Shown: piece after piece, positions 26,568 through 34,816 of the stretch
How the letters are laid out: each line of letters begins with the position of its first letter
Numbering within the stretch: position 1 is the stretch's first letter
Assembly (NCBI GenBank): GCA_044235645.1
Contig: JBIIHQ010000011.1
Location: 1 to 64,000, forward strand
DNA: 64,000 nt
Direction of reading: 5' to 3'
From: OMIW01 sp044235645
GTDB lineage: Bacteria > Bdellovibrionota_C > UBA2361 > OMIW01
Notes under the pieces: model-generated
Databases searched by the model: none
Seen by the model: only the letters and a program-made list of their open reading frames with translations
Told to the model about the DNA's origin: nothing
Program-made: the position numbers and the translations under genes

Positions 26568-27425
26568 ATGGCTCGCTCCCGATTGGGGCAGGTTTTTCGC
26601 CTCTCTTCCGACAAGCTTCGGTCCGCAATGCAGCCCGAGGTTTTGATGTTAGAGACCGCACGAGTAGCTGTCGTAATTGTCGGTTGCTTCCTGTGGACCT
26701 CTATCCTCTGGCACCTCTGGCCTCCGCTGTTCAGCCCGTTCTCTCTCACTTCTCTTTGGGAAACGAAGGGGGGCATTTCTGACTGGGTGAGGGCAGGGCT
26801 CCCGGTTCTGATGTGGGGTGCAGGTTTCACCGCCATCGTGGCCGCCTTAACACGAAACTCCGCGGAGGAGAATCGCGAGGCAGGTGGCTTTCTGATATCG
26901 GGCTGGTACATTTCCCTGCTTGCAGGGGTGACGGAGGAGATACGATATCGGTGGTTATTTTTCATGCTCTCAATAGCGAGTGTAAAAATAACCAACTTTA
27001 TCCTCGGTGGCTTTGTGGGGCATATCCTCGGGCCAGAGAGGGTCACGTGGCTACAGGGGATAATCTGGGGCCCCATTTGTGATCTCCTGACAGGGGGGAT
27101 TCTCAAATGGTTCTACCTCTACCTTATCGGTCCGGTGTTTAACGTCATCACGCTGGGGACGTTAAGCCAGTGGCTTGTTAACCCAGAGATATGGGCCGTG
27201 GGACTTGCTTTGCTGACCATAAACGGTCGGTTTCGTGACGGCCACGCATATCTCGGGTGGGTTGGGATACTGAACAGCTGGGTGTTAGGGTTTTACTTTT
27301 ACTGGCTTACCCTCACGTGGGGTTTGCCAGCTGCGATTGCCGTGCATGTCCTCTACGATGGATTAATATTTTCTATTCAATCGTTCGATCGACTCATCGA
27401 GCGGCTGTTTGGGGGAGGACGATAG
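26568..27425 (+). CDS. CPBP-family (CAAX-protease-like) intramembrane metalloprotease
   Basis: A 285-residue membrane protein with about seven hydrophobic segments. The three motifs of the CPBP/Abi family are present in order: EEIRYR (EExxxR, residues 123-128), FRDGH (FxxxH, ~219-223) and HVLYDG (HxxxD, ~265-270). These hold the catalytic Glu and metal-binding His residues of glutamic-type intramembrane proteases such as Rce1. Bacterial members have varied roles, including bacteriocin immunity and protein processing. The gene stands alone and ends in a clear terminator. Proteolytic function is inferred from family. Confidence 0.78.
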   Translation: MARSRLGQVFRLSSDKLRSAMQPEVLMLETARVAVVIVGCFLWTSILWHLWPPLFSPFSLTSLWETKGGISDWVRAGLPVLMWGAGFTAIVAALTRNSAEENREAGGFLISGWYISLLAGVTEEIRYRWLFFMLSIASVKITNFILGGFVGHILGPERVTWLQGIIWGPICDLLTGGILKWFYLYLIGPVFNVITLGTLSQWLVNPEIWAVGLALLTINGRFRDGHAYLGWVGILNSWVLGFYFYWLTLTWGLPAAIAVHVLYDGLIFSIQSFDRLIERLFGGGR

Positions 27426-27439
27426 AAGGTTTCTTCAAA

Positions 27440-27470
27440 GTGTGAGGGCACTCTTCGGGGTCCCTCACAC
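27440..27470 (+). terminator. Intrinsic terminator after the CPBP gene
   Basis: A perfect 9-bp stem, GTGTGAGGG pairing with CCCTCACAC, encloses a 13-nt loop, and TTTTCTT follows a few bases later. It starts 15 bp after the stop codon of the membrane-protease gene. Confidence 0.75.
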
Positions 27471-27617
27471 CCAGATTTTCTTCTGTTCCTCGATGGCACC
27501 CACAGTTGTATTAGCCCCTCGGTAACGTCAATCCTCCCTATTCTCGCCGAACCCATTTAACACAGGTGTAATATTGGAGGGGCTGATTTGACGGTAACTC
27601 ATCTCCCACCTGCTATC

Positions 27618-28073
27618 TCATCTGATCCGTTTTGCTGAAAATTTACCGGCGTTTACGCAGAGGGGTCCCTCGGAGAAGGTTCCCCTCGCTTTCCCGTTAC
27701 TGATGGTCCCTGACACTCGGACAATATCATCAATGCCGGGAATTGGTCGATAAGAGGCCGAGAATCGTGTTTTGCGTATCTTCACCGAGGGCACTATCAC
27801 ATTCTTAAAGCCACCACACCCAGAGGTGGTCACGGCCTCTATTTGAAGATTTTTGATTCTTGATCCTGATACGGTGAAAGTAACCTTGCCGTACTTAAAG
27901 TCCCCCTTCAGATTCGTTGCCCTCCCTTCCCACTTGTCAGCGGCAAAGGAATGTGACCCTTGTGCGGCAATGATGATAATCGCCGATGCAATGAGGATAA
28001 ATTGAGCCCTCAATCTCTGAAGCAGCGTGGAAGTGGTGCGAATAGGAGCTGGGCTGTGTTCATCGGCGTTCAT
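27618..28073 (-). CDS. Small secreted protein of unknown function
   Basis: A 151-residue protein with a signal peptide ending near SHSFA-ADKW (cleavage about residue 45), leaving a ~105-residue beta-rich domain. It contains two cysteines (TSGCGG and GPLCVNAGKF) that could form a disulfide, and a C-terminal pattern GKARGTFSEGPLC. Small secreted domains of this kind often bind or modify surface components, but no family is recognised. The ATG at 28073 follows TTGGAG at normal spacing. Confidence 0.65.
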   Translation of the reverse strand: MNADEHSPAPIRTTSTLLQRLRAQFILIASAIIIIAAQGSHSFAADKWEGRATNLKGDFKYGKVTFTVSGSRIKNLQIEAVTTSGCGGFKNVIVPSVKIRKTRFSASYRPIPGIDDIVRVSGTISNGKARGTFSEGPLCVNAGKFSAKRIR

Positions 28074-28127
28074 GCGTGGTTCTCCAAGTGAGCATTTTTT
28101 TCGGCAGCGATCCCCTTATTCGGAGAG

Positions 28128-28454
28128 TCAGCCTCCCAGTAGCTCAACAAAATCTCCGTCTGAATCTGCCTTTTCTCCACCCAACTGTCTTTTGGTAAGA
28201 ACAGCTCGAGTCATCCTCGGGTCATGCTGCCTCAATTGGGCAAAATTGCTCGAGAGCTTTACCGGAATCATAATCACGGGTCCTCGTGATGATATTCCCG
28301 AGATGCTCCGGGCGTCGGAGCGAGGCGACTTGCAGCATACGGGACCCTCTCTTGCCGTCAAGCCGATTCTTGCGGTCTTTGGGGACAATTTCTCGTCACG
28401 GTTTTGACCACGAGCTCTAATCGCCCTATGCTTTCCTATTCGTGACGTTTTCAC
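28128..28454 (-). CDS. Possible small protein of unknown function
   Basis: A 108-codon frame from GTG 28454. The last half (PVIMIPVKLSSNFAQLRQ, RMTRAVLTKRQLGGE, then an acidic DSDGDFVELLGG end) looks protein-like; the first half is Arg/Ser-rich and less convincing. An overlapping plus-strand frame is less protein-like. The ribosome-binding site is weak. It is divergent from the M20 hydrolase gene, only 12 bp away. Confidence 0.35.
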   Translation of the reverse strand: MKTSRIGKHRAIRARGQNRDEKLSPKTARIGLTAREGPVCCKSPRSDARSISGISSRGPVIMIPVKLSSNFAQLRQHDPRMTRAVLTKRQLGGEKADSDGDFVELLGG

Positions 28455-28466
28455 CCTGTATCACCT

Positions 28467-29483
28467 ATGTCTCACCCTGTCATTGACCTTGCGCTCGACC
28501 TCATCCGGATTCCTTCACCATCAGGCGAGGAGCATGGGGTGCTTTCTTACCTCGAACAGCTCGCCGAAGATCGTGGTTTTGTGGTAACGAAGATTCCCGT
28601 CGAAAACCCTCGGTACCGAGCAGGGCGCTACGACCTTCTGATAGCCCCAGAGCACCGGGAAACACCAATCGTGCTGACGACCCACGTCGATGTTGTGCCT
28701 GGGGGGCCCGAGCCACGGGTTTCGGAGGAGCGGCTCTATGGGCGAGGGGCATGCGATACGAAGGGTATCGCGGCGGCCATGTTTTGCGCTTTGGGGGAAT
28801 TGTGTGTAGCGGGGCATCGGGACACCTCGCTCCTGTTCGTCGTGGGAGAGGAGACCGATAGTGACGGCGCAAAAGCGGCTGCCGCTGCCCTCACCCCCCG
28901 GTCATTTATCATCAACGGGGAGCCGACCGAGAATCGGTTCGTTCGGGTCCAGCGAGGGCTTTGCATGGTGGAGCTCTCGTGCTCGGGGGTGTCTTGTCAC
29001 TCCGGGTATCCGGAGGAGGGGCATTCAGCGGTGCACGACCTCATTGCGGTGCTCGCCGATATTCTTAACGAGCCGTGGCCCGGTGATCCGAACGTCGGTG
29101 AAACACTGGTGAACGTCGGCAAGATCGCGGGCGGCAAAGCCGCCAATGTGCTCGCTGATGCCGCATCAGCGGTTATCATGGTGCGGGTAGCAACCGATGT
29201 GGTATCGATTCTCGAGCGAATCGGCCAGATAATCGCCGGACGAGCGACCATACGCGTCTTGACCGCCTCTGATCCTCAGTATCTCCATGTACCCGCCGGA
29301 GCGCCCGAGTGTAACGTTGGGTACGGATCTGATGTTGCCCATTTGCGACCGCTGGGTGTCCCGTTGATGTACGGCCCCGGATCGATATTGCAAGCGCACA
29401 CCGATGATGAGTGGGTGATGGTTCATGAATTAATCGCGGCAGTTGGGGTCTATCGGGATATTTGTGCGGGATTGGTAGGGTAA
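28467..29483 (+). CDS. M20-family amidohydrolase (ArgE/DapE-like)
   Basis: A 338-residue zinc hydrolase with the M20 ligand series: HVDVV, the bridging Asp in ACDTKG, GEET and a late His in LQAHTDDEW. Between these lies the smaller lid/dimerisation domain (about 155-255). Relatives remove N-acyl groups from amino acids (acetylornithine deacetylase, LysK, succinyl-diaminopimelate desuccinylase). It precedes dapD and dapE, so a role in lysine or diaminopimelate synthesis is plausible, but a second desuccinylase beside dapE would be redundant and another substrate is possible. Confidence 0.8.
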   Translation: MSHPVIDLALDLIRIPSPSGEEHGVLSYLEQLAEDRGFVVTKIPVENPRYRAGRYDLLIAPEHRETPIVLTTHVDVVPGGPEPRVSEERLYGRGACDTKGIAAAMFCALGELCVAGHRDTSLLFVVGEETDSDGAKAAAAALTPRSFIINGEPTENRFVRVQRGLCMVELSCSGVSCHSGYPEEGHSAVHDLIAVLADILNEPWPGDPNVGETLVNVGKIAGGKAANVLADAASAVIMVRVATDVVSILERIGQIIAGRATIRVLTASDPQYLHVPAGAPECNVGYGSDVAHLRPLGVPLMYGPGSILQAHTDDEWVMVHELIAAVGVYRDICAGLVG

Positions 29484-29535
29484 CAATTTTACGCCTGTGG
29501 GTGCCCTGCTTTCTCAATGTGGTTGGGCATTTGGT

Positions 29536-30753
29536 ATGAGTTTGTTTAATAAGCAAGTGGTGCCATCTATGAAGGTCAACGAAAACGAAATAAAATGCCG
29601 TGAACTTCTGAACCGTCTGACCCAGCCAACTTCTGATGTTGCGGTGATTAAGGTATCCTTCGAGGGTAAACTCGTTCGAGTTATCGCGAACCTGCCAGGG
29701 CAGGCGATGTCACTGCGGGCGATAAGCCACTTTGCTGAGGATGGTAGGTTAACTCCCCGAGGAATTAGGGGGTGTCTTGAGATTTTTGCTCCCTTACTTC
29801 CTGAGGCGACCACTCAGCCGGGGAGGCACCCAACGCTCGATCTTCTCCTCAGCGTTCGGGGAGATCAAATGCTCACCGTTGAGCGGGTATCTGCTTCAGA
29901 GGATCTTCTCTCTGCGATCGTTTCTGGTAAAGCAACGGAATCGCAAAAACAGGAGGGGATCGATCTGCTTGATCGAGGTCTTATTCGATGCGCTGAAAGG
30001 CTATGGCATTTCAACGCCGGTTCGGATGGTGTCGCCCTTACTGGTGGTGCATCGTGGGTCACGCAGCAATACGGTGTCGCGTGTATGAATGCTGGCTTTT
30101 CGGCATTTCCGATGACGCGGATGGATGACTACTATTTTGACAAGGTTCCTCTCAAGACCGAGGGATGGACGCTCGAAGACTTTGAGCGTGCGGGGGTGAG
30201 ATTTATTCCCGGTTGCTTCGTTCGACGGGGAGCGTATGTCGGGAGTGGCACGACTGTAATGCCTGGGGGAATCGTCAATATTGGGGCATATGTTGCCGGC
30301 TCGGGAGTGATGATCGATGGAGGAGCTCGAGTTGCCACGGGGGCACAGGTGGGTACAGGAGTAAAACTAGGTGCAGGCTCAGGGATTGAGGGCATCCTTG
30401 AGCCCACTGGTCGACTTCCGTCAATCATTGAAGATAACGTTCGGGTTGGAGCTAATTGCGAAATCTGCGGTATTGTCGAGGAGGGAGCGGTAATTGCGAG
30501 CGGGGTTATCATGGCCTCTGGAAAAAAGATTTTTGACCTTCGAACGGGCGCTGAGGTCGAGCCCCGATACATGGCGATAGGGGATACCTTTTTTTCAATT
30601 CCAGTCATCCCTCAGGGGAGAGTCGCGGTCGGGGGGGTATATCAAAAAACGGCACAGTTCGGGATCGATTGTATTCTGCTGCTTGAGAAGGATGCATCTG
30701 ATACCCGTCTCGCTGAGGTTCCGAAAAATGCTGCTCTTTATCTGAAAGTGTGA
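29536..30753 (+). CDS. dapD: Tetrahydrodipicolinate N-succinyltransferase, long form
   Basis: Converts tetrahydrodipicolinate to N-succinyl-2-amino-6-ketopimelate in the succinylase branch of lysine synthesis. The C-terminal half has hexapeptide-repeat left-handed beta-helix sequence, with FVRRGAYVGSGTTVMPGG and NIGAYVAGSGVMIDGGA typical of DapD, and acidic MDDYYFDKVPLKT just before it. At about 400 residues it is much longer than E. coli DapD (274), because of a ~200-residue N-terminal region. The start is uncertain: ATG 29536 (used) and ATG 29569 are both possible and neither has a clear ribosome-binding site. The stop overlaps the dapE ATG by one base. Confidence 0.85.
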   Translation: MSLFNKQVVPSMKVNENEIKCRELLNRLTQPTSDVAVIKVSFEGKLVRVIANLPGQAMSLRAISHFAEDGRLTPRGIRGCLEIFAPLLPEATTQPGRHPTLDLLLSVRGDQMLTVERVSASEDLLSAIVSGKATESQKQEGIDLLDRGLIRCAERLWHFNAGSDGVALTGGASWVTQQYGVACMNAGFSAFPMTRMDDYYFDKVPLKTEGWTLEDFERAGVRFIPGCFVRRGAYVGSGTTVMPGGIVNIGAYVAGSGVMIDGGARVATGAQVGTGVKLGAGSGIEGILEPTGRLPSIIEDNVRVGANCEICGIVEEGAVIASGVIMASGKKIFDLRTGAEVEPRYMAIGDTFFSIPVIPQGRVAVGGVYQKTAQFGIDCILLLEKDASDTRLAEVPKNAALYLKV

Positions 30754-31928
30754 TGGATACGAAGTCGATAAATCTAGACTTTGAGCTGGGTCCGAACTCA
30801 GGGCCGGCACAACTTGCCCGGATCCTATCCTCATATTACACGGTCACCGATGGGGTAGAACCGTCGTTCCTTCCGAAATTTTCCGAATGGCTCCAAGCCA
30901 CCGGATTTGAGACAAAGATCATCTCGACAGGTCATAACGAACATCTCATGTGTTCGATTGGGTCATCATCGCCAAGACTTCGAGTCGCATTTGTCGGTCA
31001 TTATGATACGGTTCCGCTCGGAGAAGGCTGGAGTTATCCACCCCTTGGTGCGGAGGAGGGGGGGCGGCTTTTTGGAAGAGGGGTCGCCGACATGAAGAGT
31101 GGCGTCGCGGCGATGCTTTTTGCCGCCCATGAGCTCGCAAAAGAGGGGGTGCTATCGACGATCTTTATTCCCGGTGATGAGGAGACCGCCTCAGCGGGAA
31201 TGCCCGCATTATTGGAGTCAGGTTCGTATTCGTTCGACCTCTGTATTGGTGGGGAGCCTACCTCAAAAAAGGTGCTGGGCGACTGCCTCAAGATTGGCCG
31301 ACGGGGTCGTATCGTCGGCTCGGTTACGCTGCATGGGAAAGCGGGTCATGCGGCATATGCGGACATGACGCCCAATATTATCCATCAGCTTCCATCGGTG
31401 ATTGAGTTCCTCAGTGCACCATGGAACGACGATAGTGCAGGAGCCGCCACTACTCTTTCGATTACCAATATCGCAACCAATAGTACCGCAAGTAATGTTA
31501 TTCCAGGGACAGTCTCGGTGAGCTTTGATACGAGGTCATCCCCGAAGCGAGACCTTGATGATGTTGAAGCAGAGATTAAAAGAAGACTCGCGCAGACGAC
31601 CGTCCCGCATACCCTTCACATCCTCAAGCGAACGTCACCGTACCTCACAGATTCAGGTGGGGCCGACGGCGGGCAAAACTCTCTTGGTCAAAAAGCGAGA
31701 CTGGTGGCATGTGCGGTTCAGACGATCACGCAGCTGAGTGGCGTGACGCCTGAGGTTACCTGTGATGGGGGAACGAGCGATGCGCGCTTTATAGCAGTGA
31801 CGGGGGTGCCGACGATTGAGTTTGGGGTTCCTCATGGAAATATGCATGGCCCTGATGAGTTTGTAGAGGTTGCATCGATCTCCCTTCTTCGAGATATCTA
31901 TGTCGGTATCGTTCGTGGAATGATGTGA
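30753..31928 (+). CDS. dapE: Succinyl-diaminopimelate desuccinylase
   Basis: A 391-residue M20 metallopeptidase that hydrolyses N-succinyl-LL-diaminopimelate to LL-diaminopimelate and succinate. The dinuclear zinc site is visible: GHYDTVPLG, the bridging Asp in VADMKSG, the catalytic GDEET, a central GKAGHAAY in the lid domain and a final HGPDEF. The ATG at 30753 shares its A with the dapD stop (TGATG), so the two are translationally coupled. The pairing of dapD and dapE supports the specific call over a general M20 label. Confidence 0.85.
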   Translation: MDTKSINLDFELGPNSGPAQLARILSSYYTVTDGVEPSFLPKFSEWLQATGFETKIISTGHNEHLMCSIGSSSPRLRVAFVGHYDTVPLGEGWSYPPLGAEEGGRLFGRGVADMKSGVAAMLFAAHELAKEGVLSTIFIPGDEETASAGMPALLESGSYSFDLCIGGEPTSKKVLGDCLKIGRRGRIVGSVTLHGKAGHAAYADMTPNIIHQLPSVIEFLSAPWNDDSAGAATTLSITNIATNSTASNVIPGTVSVSFDTRSSPKRDLDDVEAEIKRRLAQTTVPHTLHILKRTSPYLTDSGGADGGQNSLGQKARLVACAVQTITQLSGVTPEVTCDGGTSDARFIAVTGVPTIEFGVPHGNMHGPDEFVEVASISLLRDIYVGIVRGMM

Positions 31929-31935
31929 GAGGGGC

Positions 31936-33174
31936 CTATGACCCTCCACACCGGGTACTTCTCACCTCCACGCCTCCAGCCTCAATTGTTATCCCGGCTG
32001 ACTCAATTCCGTGTTCTATACTAATCTCACGTCCCCTATCTGTATTCACCACAACCATCAAACACTCCCCCCCGAACCGCCACTGGGCACCATGCACCCG
32101 TTGCTCCCTCATATCAATGATTCGTCGCTCCCCACGCAGCCACCATCGCTCCCAGCGCAGAACCTCATCGCGGATGCGCTGCATCCCGGCGAGAAGCTGG
32201 GGATTTGTCTCTGGTAGAAGCACCTCTCCTGATTCCTCCTGCGCGTAAAACGGATAGCCGAGCACTCCATCGAATCCGTGAATAAGGGCGGCAAATATCT
32301 GATTCCGCAATTCGCGGGTAGTAGGCTGCGGGTCACGCGGAAACGCAAAGAGCTGAGGTATGGCGATGAGGGGTTGGTTGCTTCCCGCAAAAGCGGCAGC
32401 AACAGAACCAAAGTTTTGGAATGTTTGTTCAAGTGCGTCTTCCTCAGGCACTCCCGAGCCGGCGCCAATAGTATAGCTGGTAAATCCGAGAAGGTCGGCG
32501 GTATCGCGATAATCGGCGAGGGGGCGGCTTTTTCCTCTGGAACCCACATCAAGCGCAACCCCCGATGCATAGGTCAGAGCGTTGGGTGCCCATCCGTGCA
32601 CCTGCGCCCGTCGTGCCCGGAGTACTTCGGGGGAGAGCGGCAGTCCTCGCTTTGGATCGTGCCAATTGATGTCGTCGCCGATGTTCCACCCGACAATTGC
32701 GCGGTAACTCTGACTTGTCGCTATTGCGTCGCGAGCCACGTTCGCGGCTTCGCCATTGCTCCACCAGGCCGTCGGCGGCTCGCCGATCAACATCATCCGA
32801 GCCATCGTGGCCCGCGCAAGTGCAAGAGGTGCAAAGGGCGAAGAATCGACGGTGACGTGAACAAGAGAAAAATGAGCCGACCCCATCGTGGCAATGTCCG
32901 AGAGAAGACCTTCAGTAAGTCGCGGGGTGCCACGCGGCGGAGCACTCCACGAAACGTGATAAAACCCGAAGGGAAAGACGGGCTCTCCATCACGCCGGAT
33001 TTGCCCGTTGGAACCGAAGGTGAGAGGAGGGGTTGCTGCTGCAGGCGGGGGATGAATGAGGAGGATGAACAGAGCAACAATTAGTGGGAACGGGATGAGG
33101 CGATCTGTGCTCGAAGCCAATCCCTGATGCGAACCCCCGCGAACAACCCGCAGTCGAGATAACAGGTGGTACAT
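31936..33174 (-). CDS. Secreted TIM-barrel, glycoside-hydrolase-like protein
   Basis: A 412-residue exported protein. A long signal peptide (hydrophobic core IPFPLIVALFILLIHPPPAAA, about residues 28-48) precedes a beta-sandwich/TIM-barrel-like domain with EPVFPFGFYHVSW, IVGWNIGDDINWHD and ADLLGFTSYTIG. This order resembles clan-A-type glycoside hydrolases, in which an acid follows an N-x-x-D/E motif, but the catalytic residues are not certain. It may trim or cleave a surface polymer. The ATG at 33174 follows GGGAGGG. The gene is convergent with dapE, only 7 bp apart. Confidence 0.5.
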   Translation of the reverse strand: MYHLLSRLRVVRGGSHQGLASSTDRLIPFPLIVALFILLIHPPPAAATPPLTFGSNGQIRRDGEPVFPFGFYHVSWSAPPRGTPRLTEGLLSDIATMGSAHFSLVHVTVDSSPFAPLALARATMARMMLIGEPPTAWWSNGEAANVARDAIATSQSYRAIVGWNIGDDINWHDPKRGLPLSPEVLRARRAQVHGWAPNALTYASGVALDVGSRGKSRPLADYRDTADLLGFTSYTIGAGSGVPEEDALEQTFQNFGSVAAAFAGSNQPLIAIPQLFAFPRDPQPTTRELRNQIFAALIHGFDGVLGYPFYAQEESGEVLLPETNPQLLAGMQRIRDEVLRWERWWLRGERRIIDMREQRVHGAQWRFGGECLMVVVNTDRGREISIEHGIESAGITIEAGGVEVRSTRCGGS

Positions 33175-33513
33175 AGAACCCTCCCGTTTAGTTCTGGATC
33201 ATTCCGCCGACCTCAGTATTGCCCATTTCATCGCTCGAGAGCACTGAAAATAAGCTCCTATTCAACAGATACAGAGGAGTAATTTCTGCCTACACGGCGG
33301 AGGTTGATTTAATGGATGCACACCGATACATTAATCGAACAGCGTCCTGCGTAGGCCTGATATTTCCGGATTCATTGGTGGAGAACGGCCGAGGCGATTC
33401 AGGGCAACCTTAATCGACGGTTCATGGCCCTATAAAGAGGGCCTGATATACGCGACGAATCATTGTAACATGATGCACACGTTCGCGAGCTTACCCGGAT
33501 CACGCAAGGACCG
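33175..33513. other. Promoter spacer between the secreted protein and waaA
   Basis: No coding sequence is supported. It contains one short hairpin, GGCCCT/AGGGCC with a 6-nt loop (33426-33443), about 70 bp before waaA. The two genes diverge here, so both promoters must lie in this stretch. Confidence 0.45.
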
Positions 33514-34806
33514 ATGTACCAAAAAGCACTATTTTCTACCTACGCCACCCTGACGGCCATCGCAGCCCCCCTTGTGGCGGGTGTTCTTGCGTTCCGTCCC
33601 CGTGGTCGTGCACGGCTTCGTGAGCGGTTCGGTTCATGGGGGGTGTTGGACGGACCGTATGTATGGTTTCACGGCGCGTCGGCGGGGGAGCTCAAGGGAA
33701 TGGGGCCCGTGCTTCTGGCATGGCGGCGTCGATTTCCCGATGACCGCATTCTTGTCACGGCAACAACAGTAACCGGGCTTGAGGTAGTGAGCGCGATGGC
33801 TGATGAGGTGCGGCTATTGCCGTTCGATAGTTGGCCATTTATCGAGCGAGCGCTTCGTGGGTTGAGCATTTCCCTTTTTGTTGCCACTGAGACAGAGATC
33901 TGGCCTTCGCTCTTGTCTTTTCTTACGGGTCGGGGTGTTCCGTGTTGTCTCGTAAATGGCCGCATTTCCCAACGTTCGTTCCCTCGATATTGGCGAGTCA
34001 GAAAAGTAGTCGGACCCGCGCTCTCGCGATTTCGTTGGATAGGCTGTGGTGATCGCGACTCGTATGCCCGGTTGAGGGCACTTGCGAGCGGCGGGAATCC
34101 GGCAGGTGCGGTACTTGAGCTGATCGAGATGGCTGGCAATACCAAGTTCGATGTTGCGCGGCCCGATGCTCCCGGGCGGGGCGATCCCTTCTGGGACGGC
34201 TATCGCGCGGATCCGCGGCCAACGCTCGTGTTGGGGTGTATTCGTCCGGGTGAAGAGGATTGGTGGTTTGCGGCGTTCGCGAAGCAGCTTGTACCGGGCG
34301 ATACCGCGCAACCCCAGCTTCGGGTCGTTGTTGCGCCCCGACACAAGGAGAAGTTTGGTTATTTTGCTGAGCGATTGGAAGCGGCGCGGTTGCCTTTTCA
34401 GCTCAGATCCTCGGGTACCTACGATCGTTCACGGGCAGTCGTGGTATTGGATCAGTTCGGTGAGCTCGCGCAGGCGTACGAGGGGGCAACCCTTTCGTTT
34501 ATCGGTGCGTCCCTGATACCGTTGGGGGGGCACAATCCCCTTGAGGCGGCCGCATGGGGAAGTTATGTTGTGACCGGGCCCTCTTTTGATACGTACCAGC
34601 CGCTGATCGAGGAGTTGGTGCAGCGGGGCGCAGGTGAGGTTATTCGTTCGGCAGAGGATATCGAGCGGGTAGTGGGGGAGGTTGTGTCGACGCCGAATGA
34701 AATGTTTGCTCGTGGGCAGGAGGGCATAGTGGTGTGGCAGTCACAGCAGGGAGCGACGGCCCGGGTGATCGAACGGCTCGCCACGTTCCGAGAAGGGTTT
34801 TCGTGA
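33514..34806 (+). CDS. waaA: 3-deoxy-D-manno-octulosonic acid (Kdo) transferase
   Basis: A 430-residue inner-membrane-associated GT-B enzyme (also called KdtA) that adds Kdo from CMP-Kdo to lipid IVA. The N-terminal domain has a membrane anchor helix, WFHGASAGELKG with the catalytic Glu, VTATTVTGLE and the lipid-acceptor region ATETEIWP. The C-terminal donor domain has VVAPRHKEKF and the diagnostic GGHNPLEAAAWG. AAGGA lies just upstream of the ATG. It is 10 bp upstream of lpxK, an association common in Gram-negative genomes, and shows the cell makes lipid A-based LPS. Confidence 0.94.
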   Translation: MYQKALFSTYATLTAIAAPLVAGVLAFRPRGRARLRERFGSWGVLDGPYVWFHGASAGELKGMGPVLLAWRRRFPDDRILVTATTVTGLEVVSAMADEVRLLPFDSWPFIERALRGLSISLFVATETEIWPSLLSFLTGRGVPCCLVNGRISQRSFPRYWRVRKVVGPALSRFRWIGCGDRDSYARLRALASGGNPAGAVLELIEMAGNTKFDVARPDAPGRGDPFWDGYRADPRPTLVLGCIRPGEEDWWFAAFAKQLVPGDTAQPQLRVVVAPRHKEKFGYFAERLEAARLPFQLRSSGTYDRSRAVVVLDQFGELAQAYEGATLSFIGASLIPLGGHNPLEAAAWGSYVVTGPSFDTYQPLIEELVQRGAGEVIRSAEDIERVVGEVVSTPNEMFARGQEGIVVWQSQQGATARVIERLATFREGFS

Positions 34807-34816
34807 GAGGTGCCTT

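Noticed and set aside
26276..26782. 168-codon plus-strand frame upstream of and overlapping the CPBP gene
   Set aside because: Its second half overlaps a protein with intact family motifs in another frame, and the first half is Arg/Ser-rich with no ribosome-binding site.
32278..33084. 268-codon plus-strand frame
   Set aside because: Antisense to the secreted TIM-barrel-like gene, which has a signal peptide and good ribosome-binding site; the translation here is Arg/Gly-rich.
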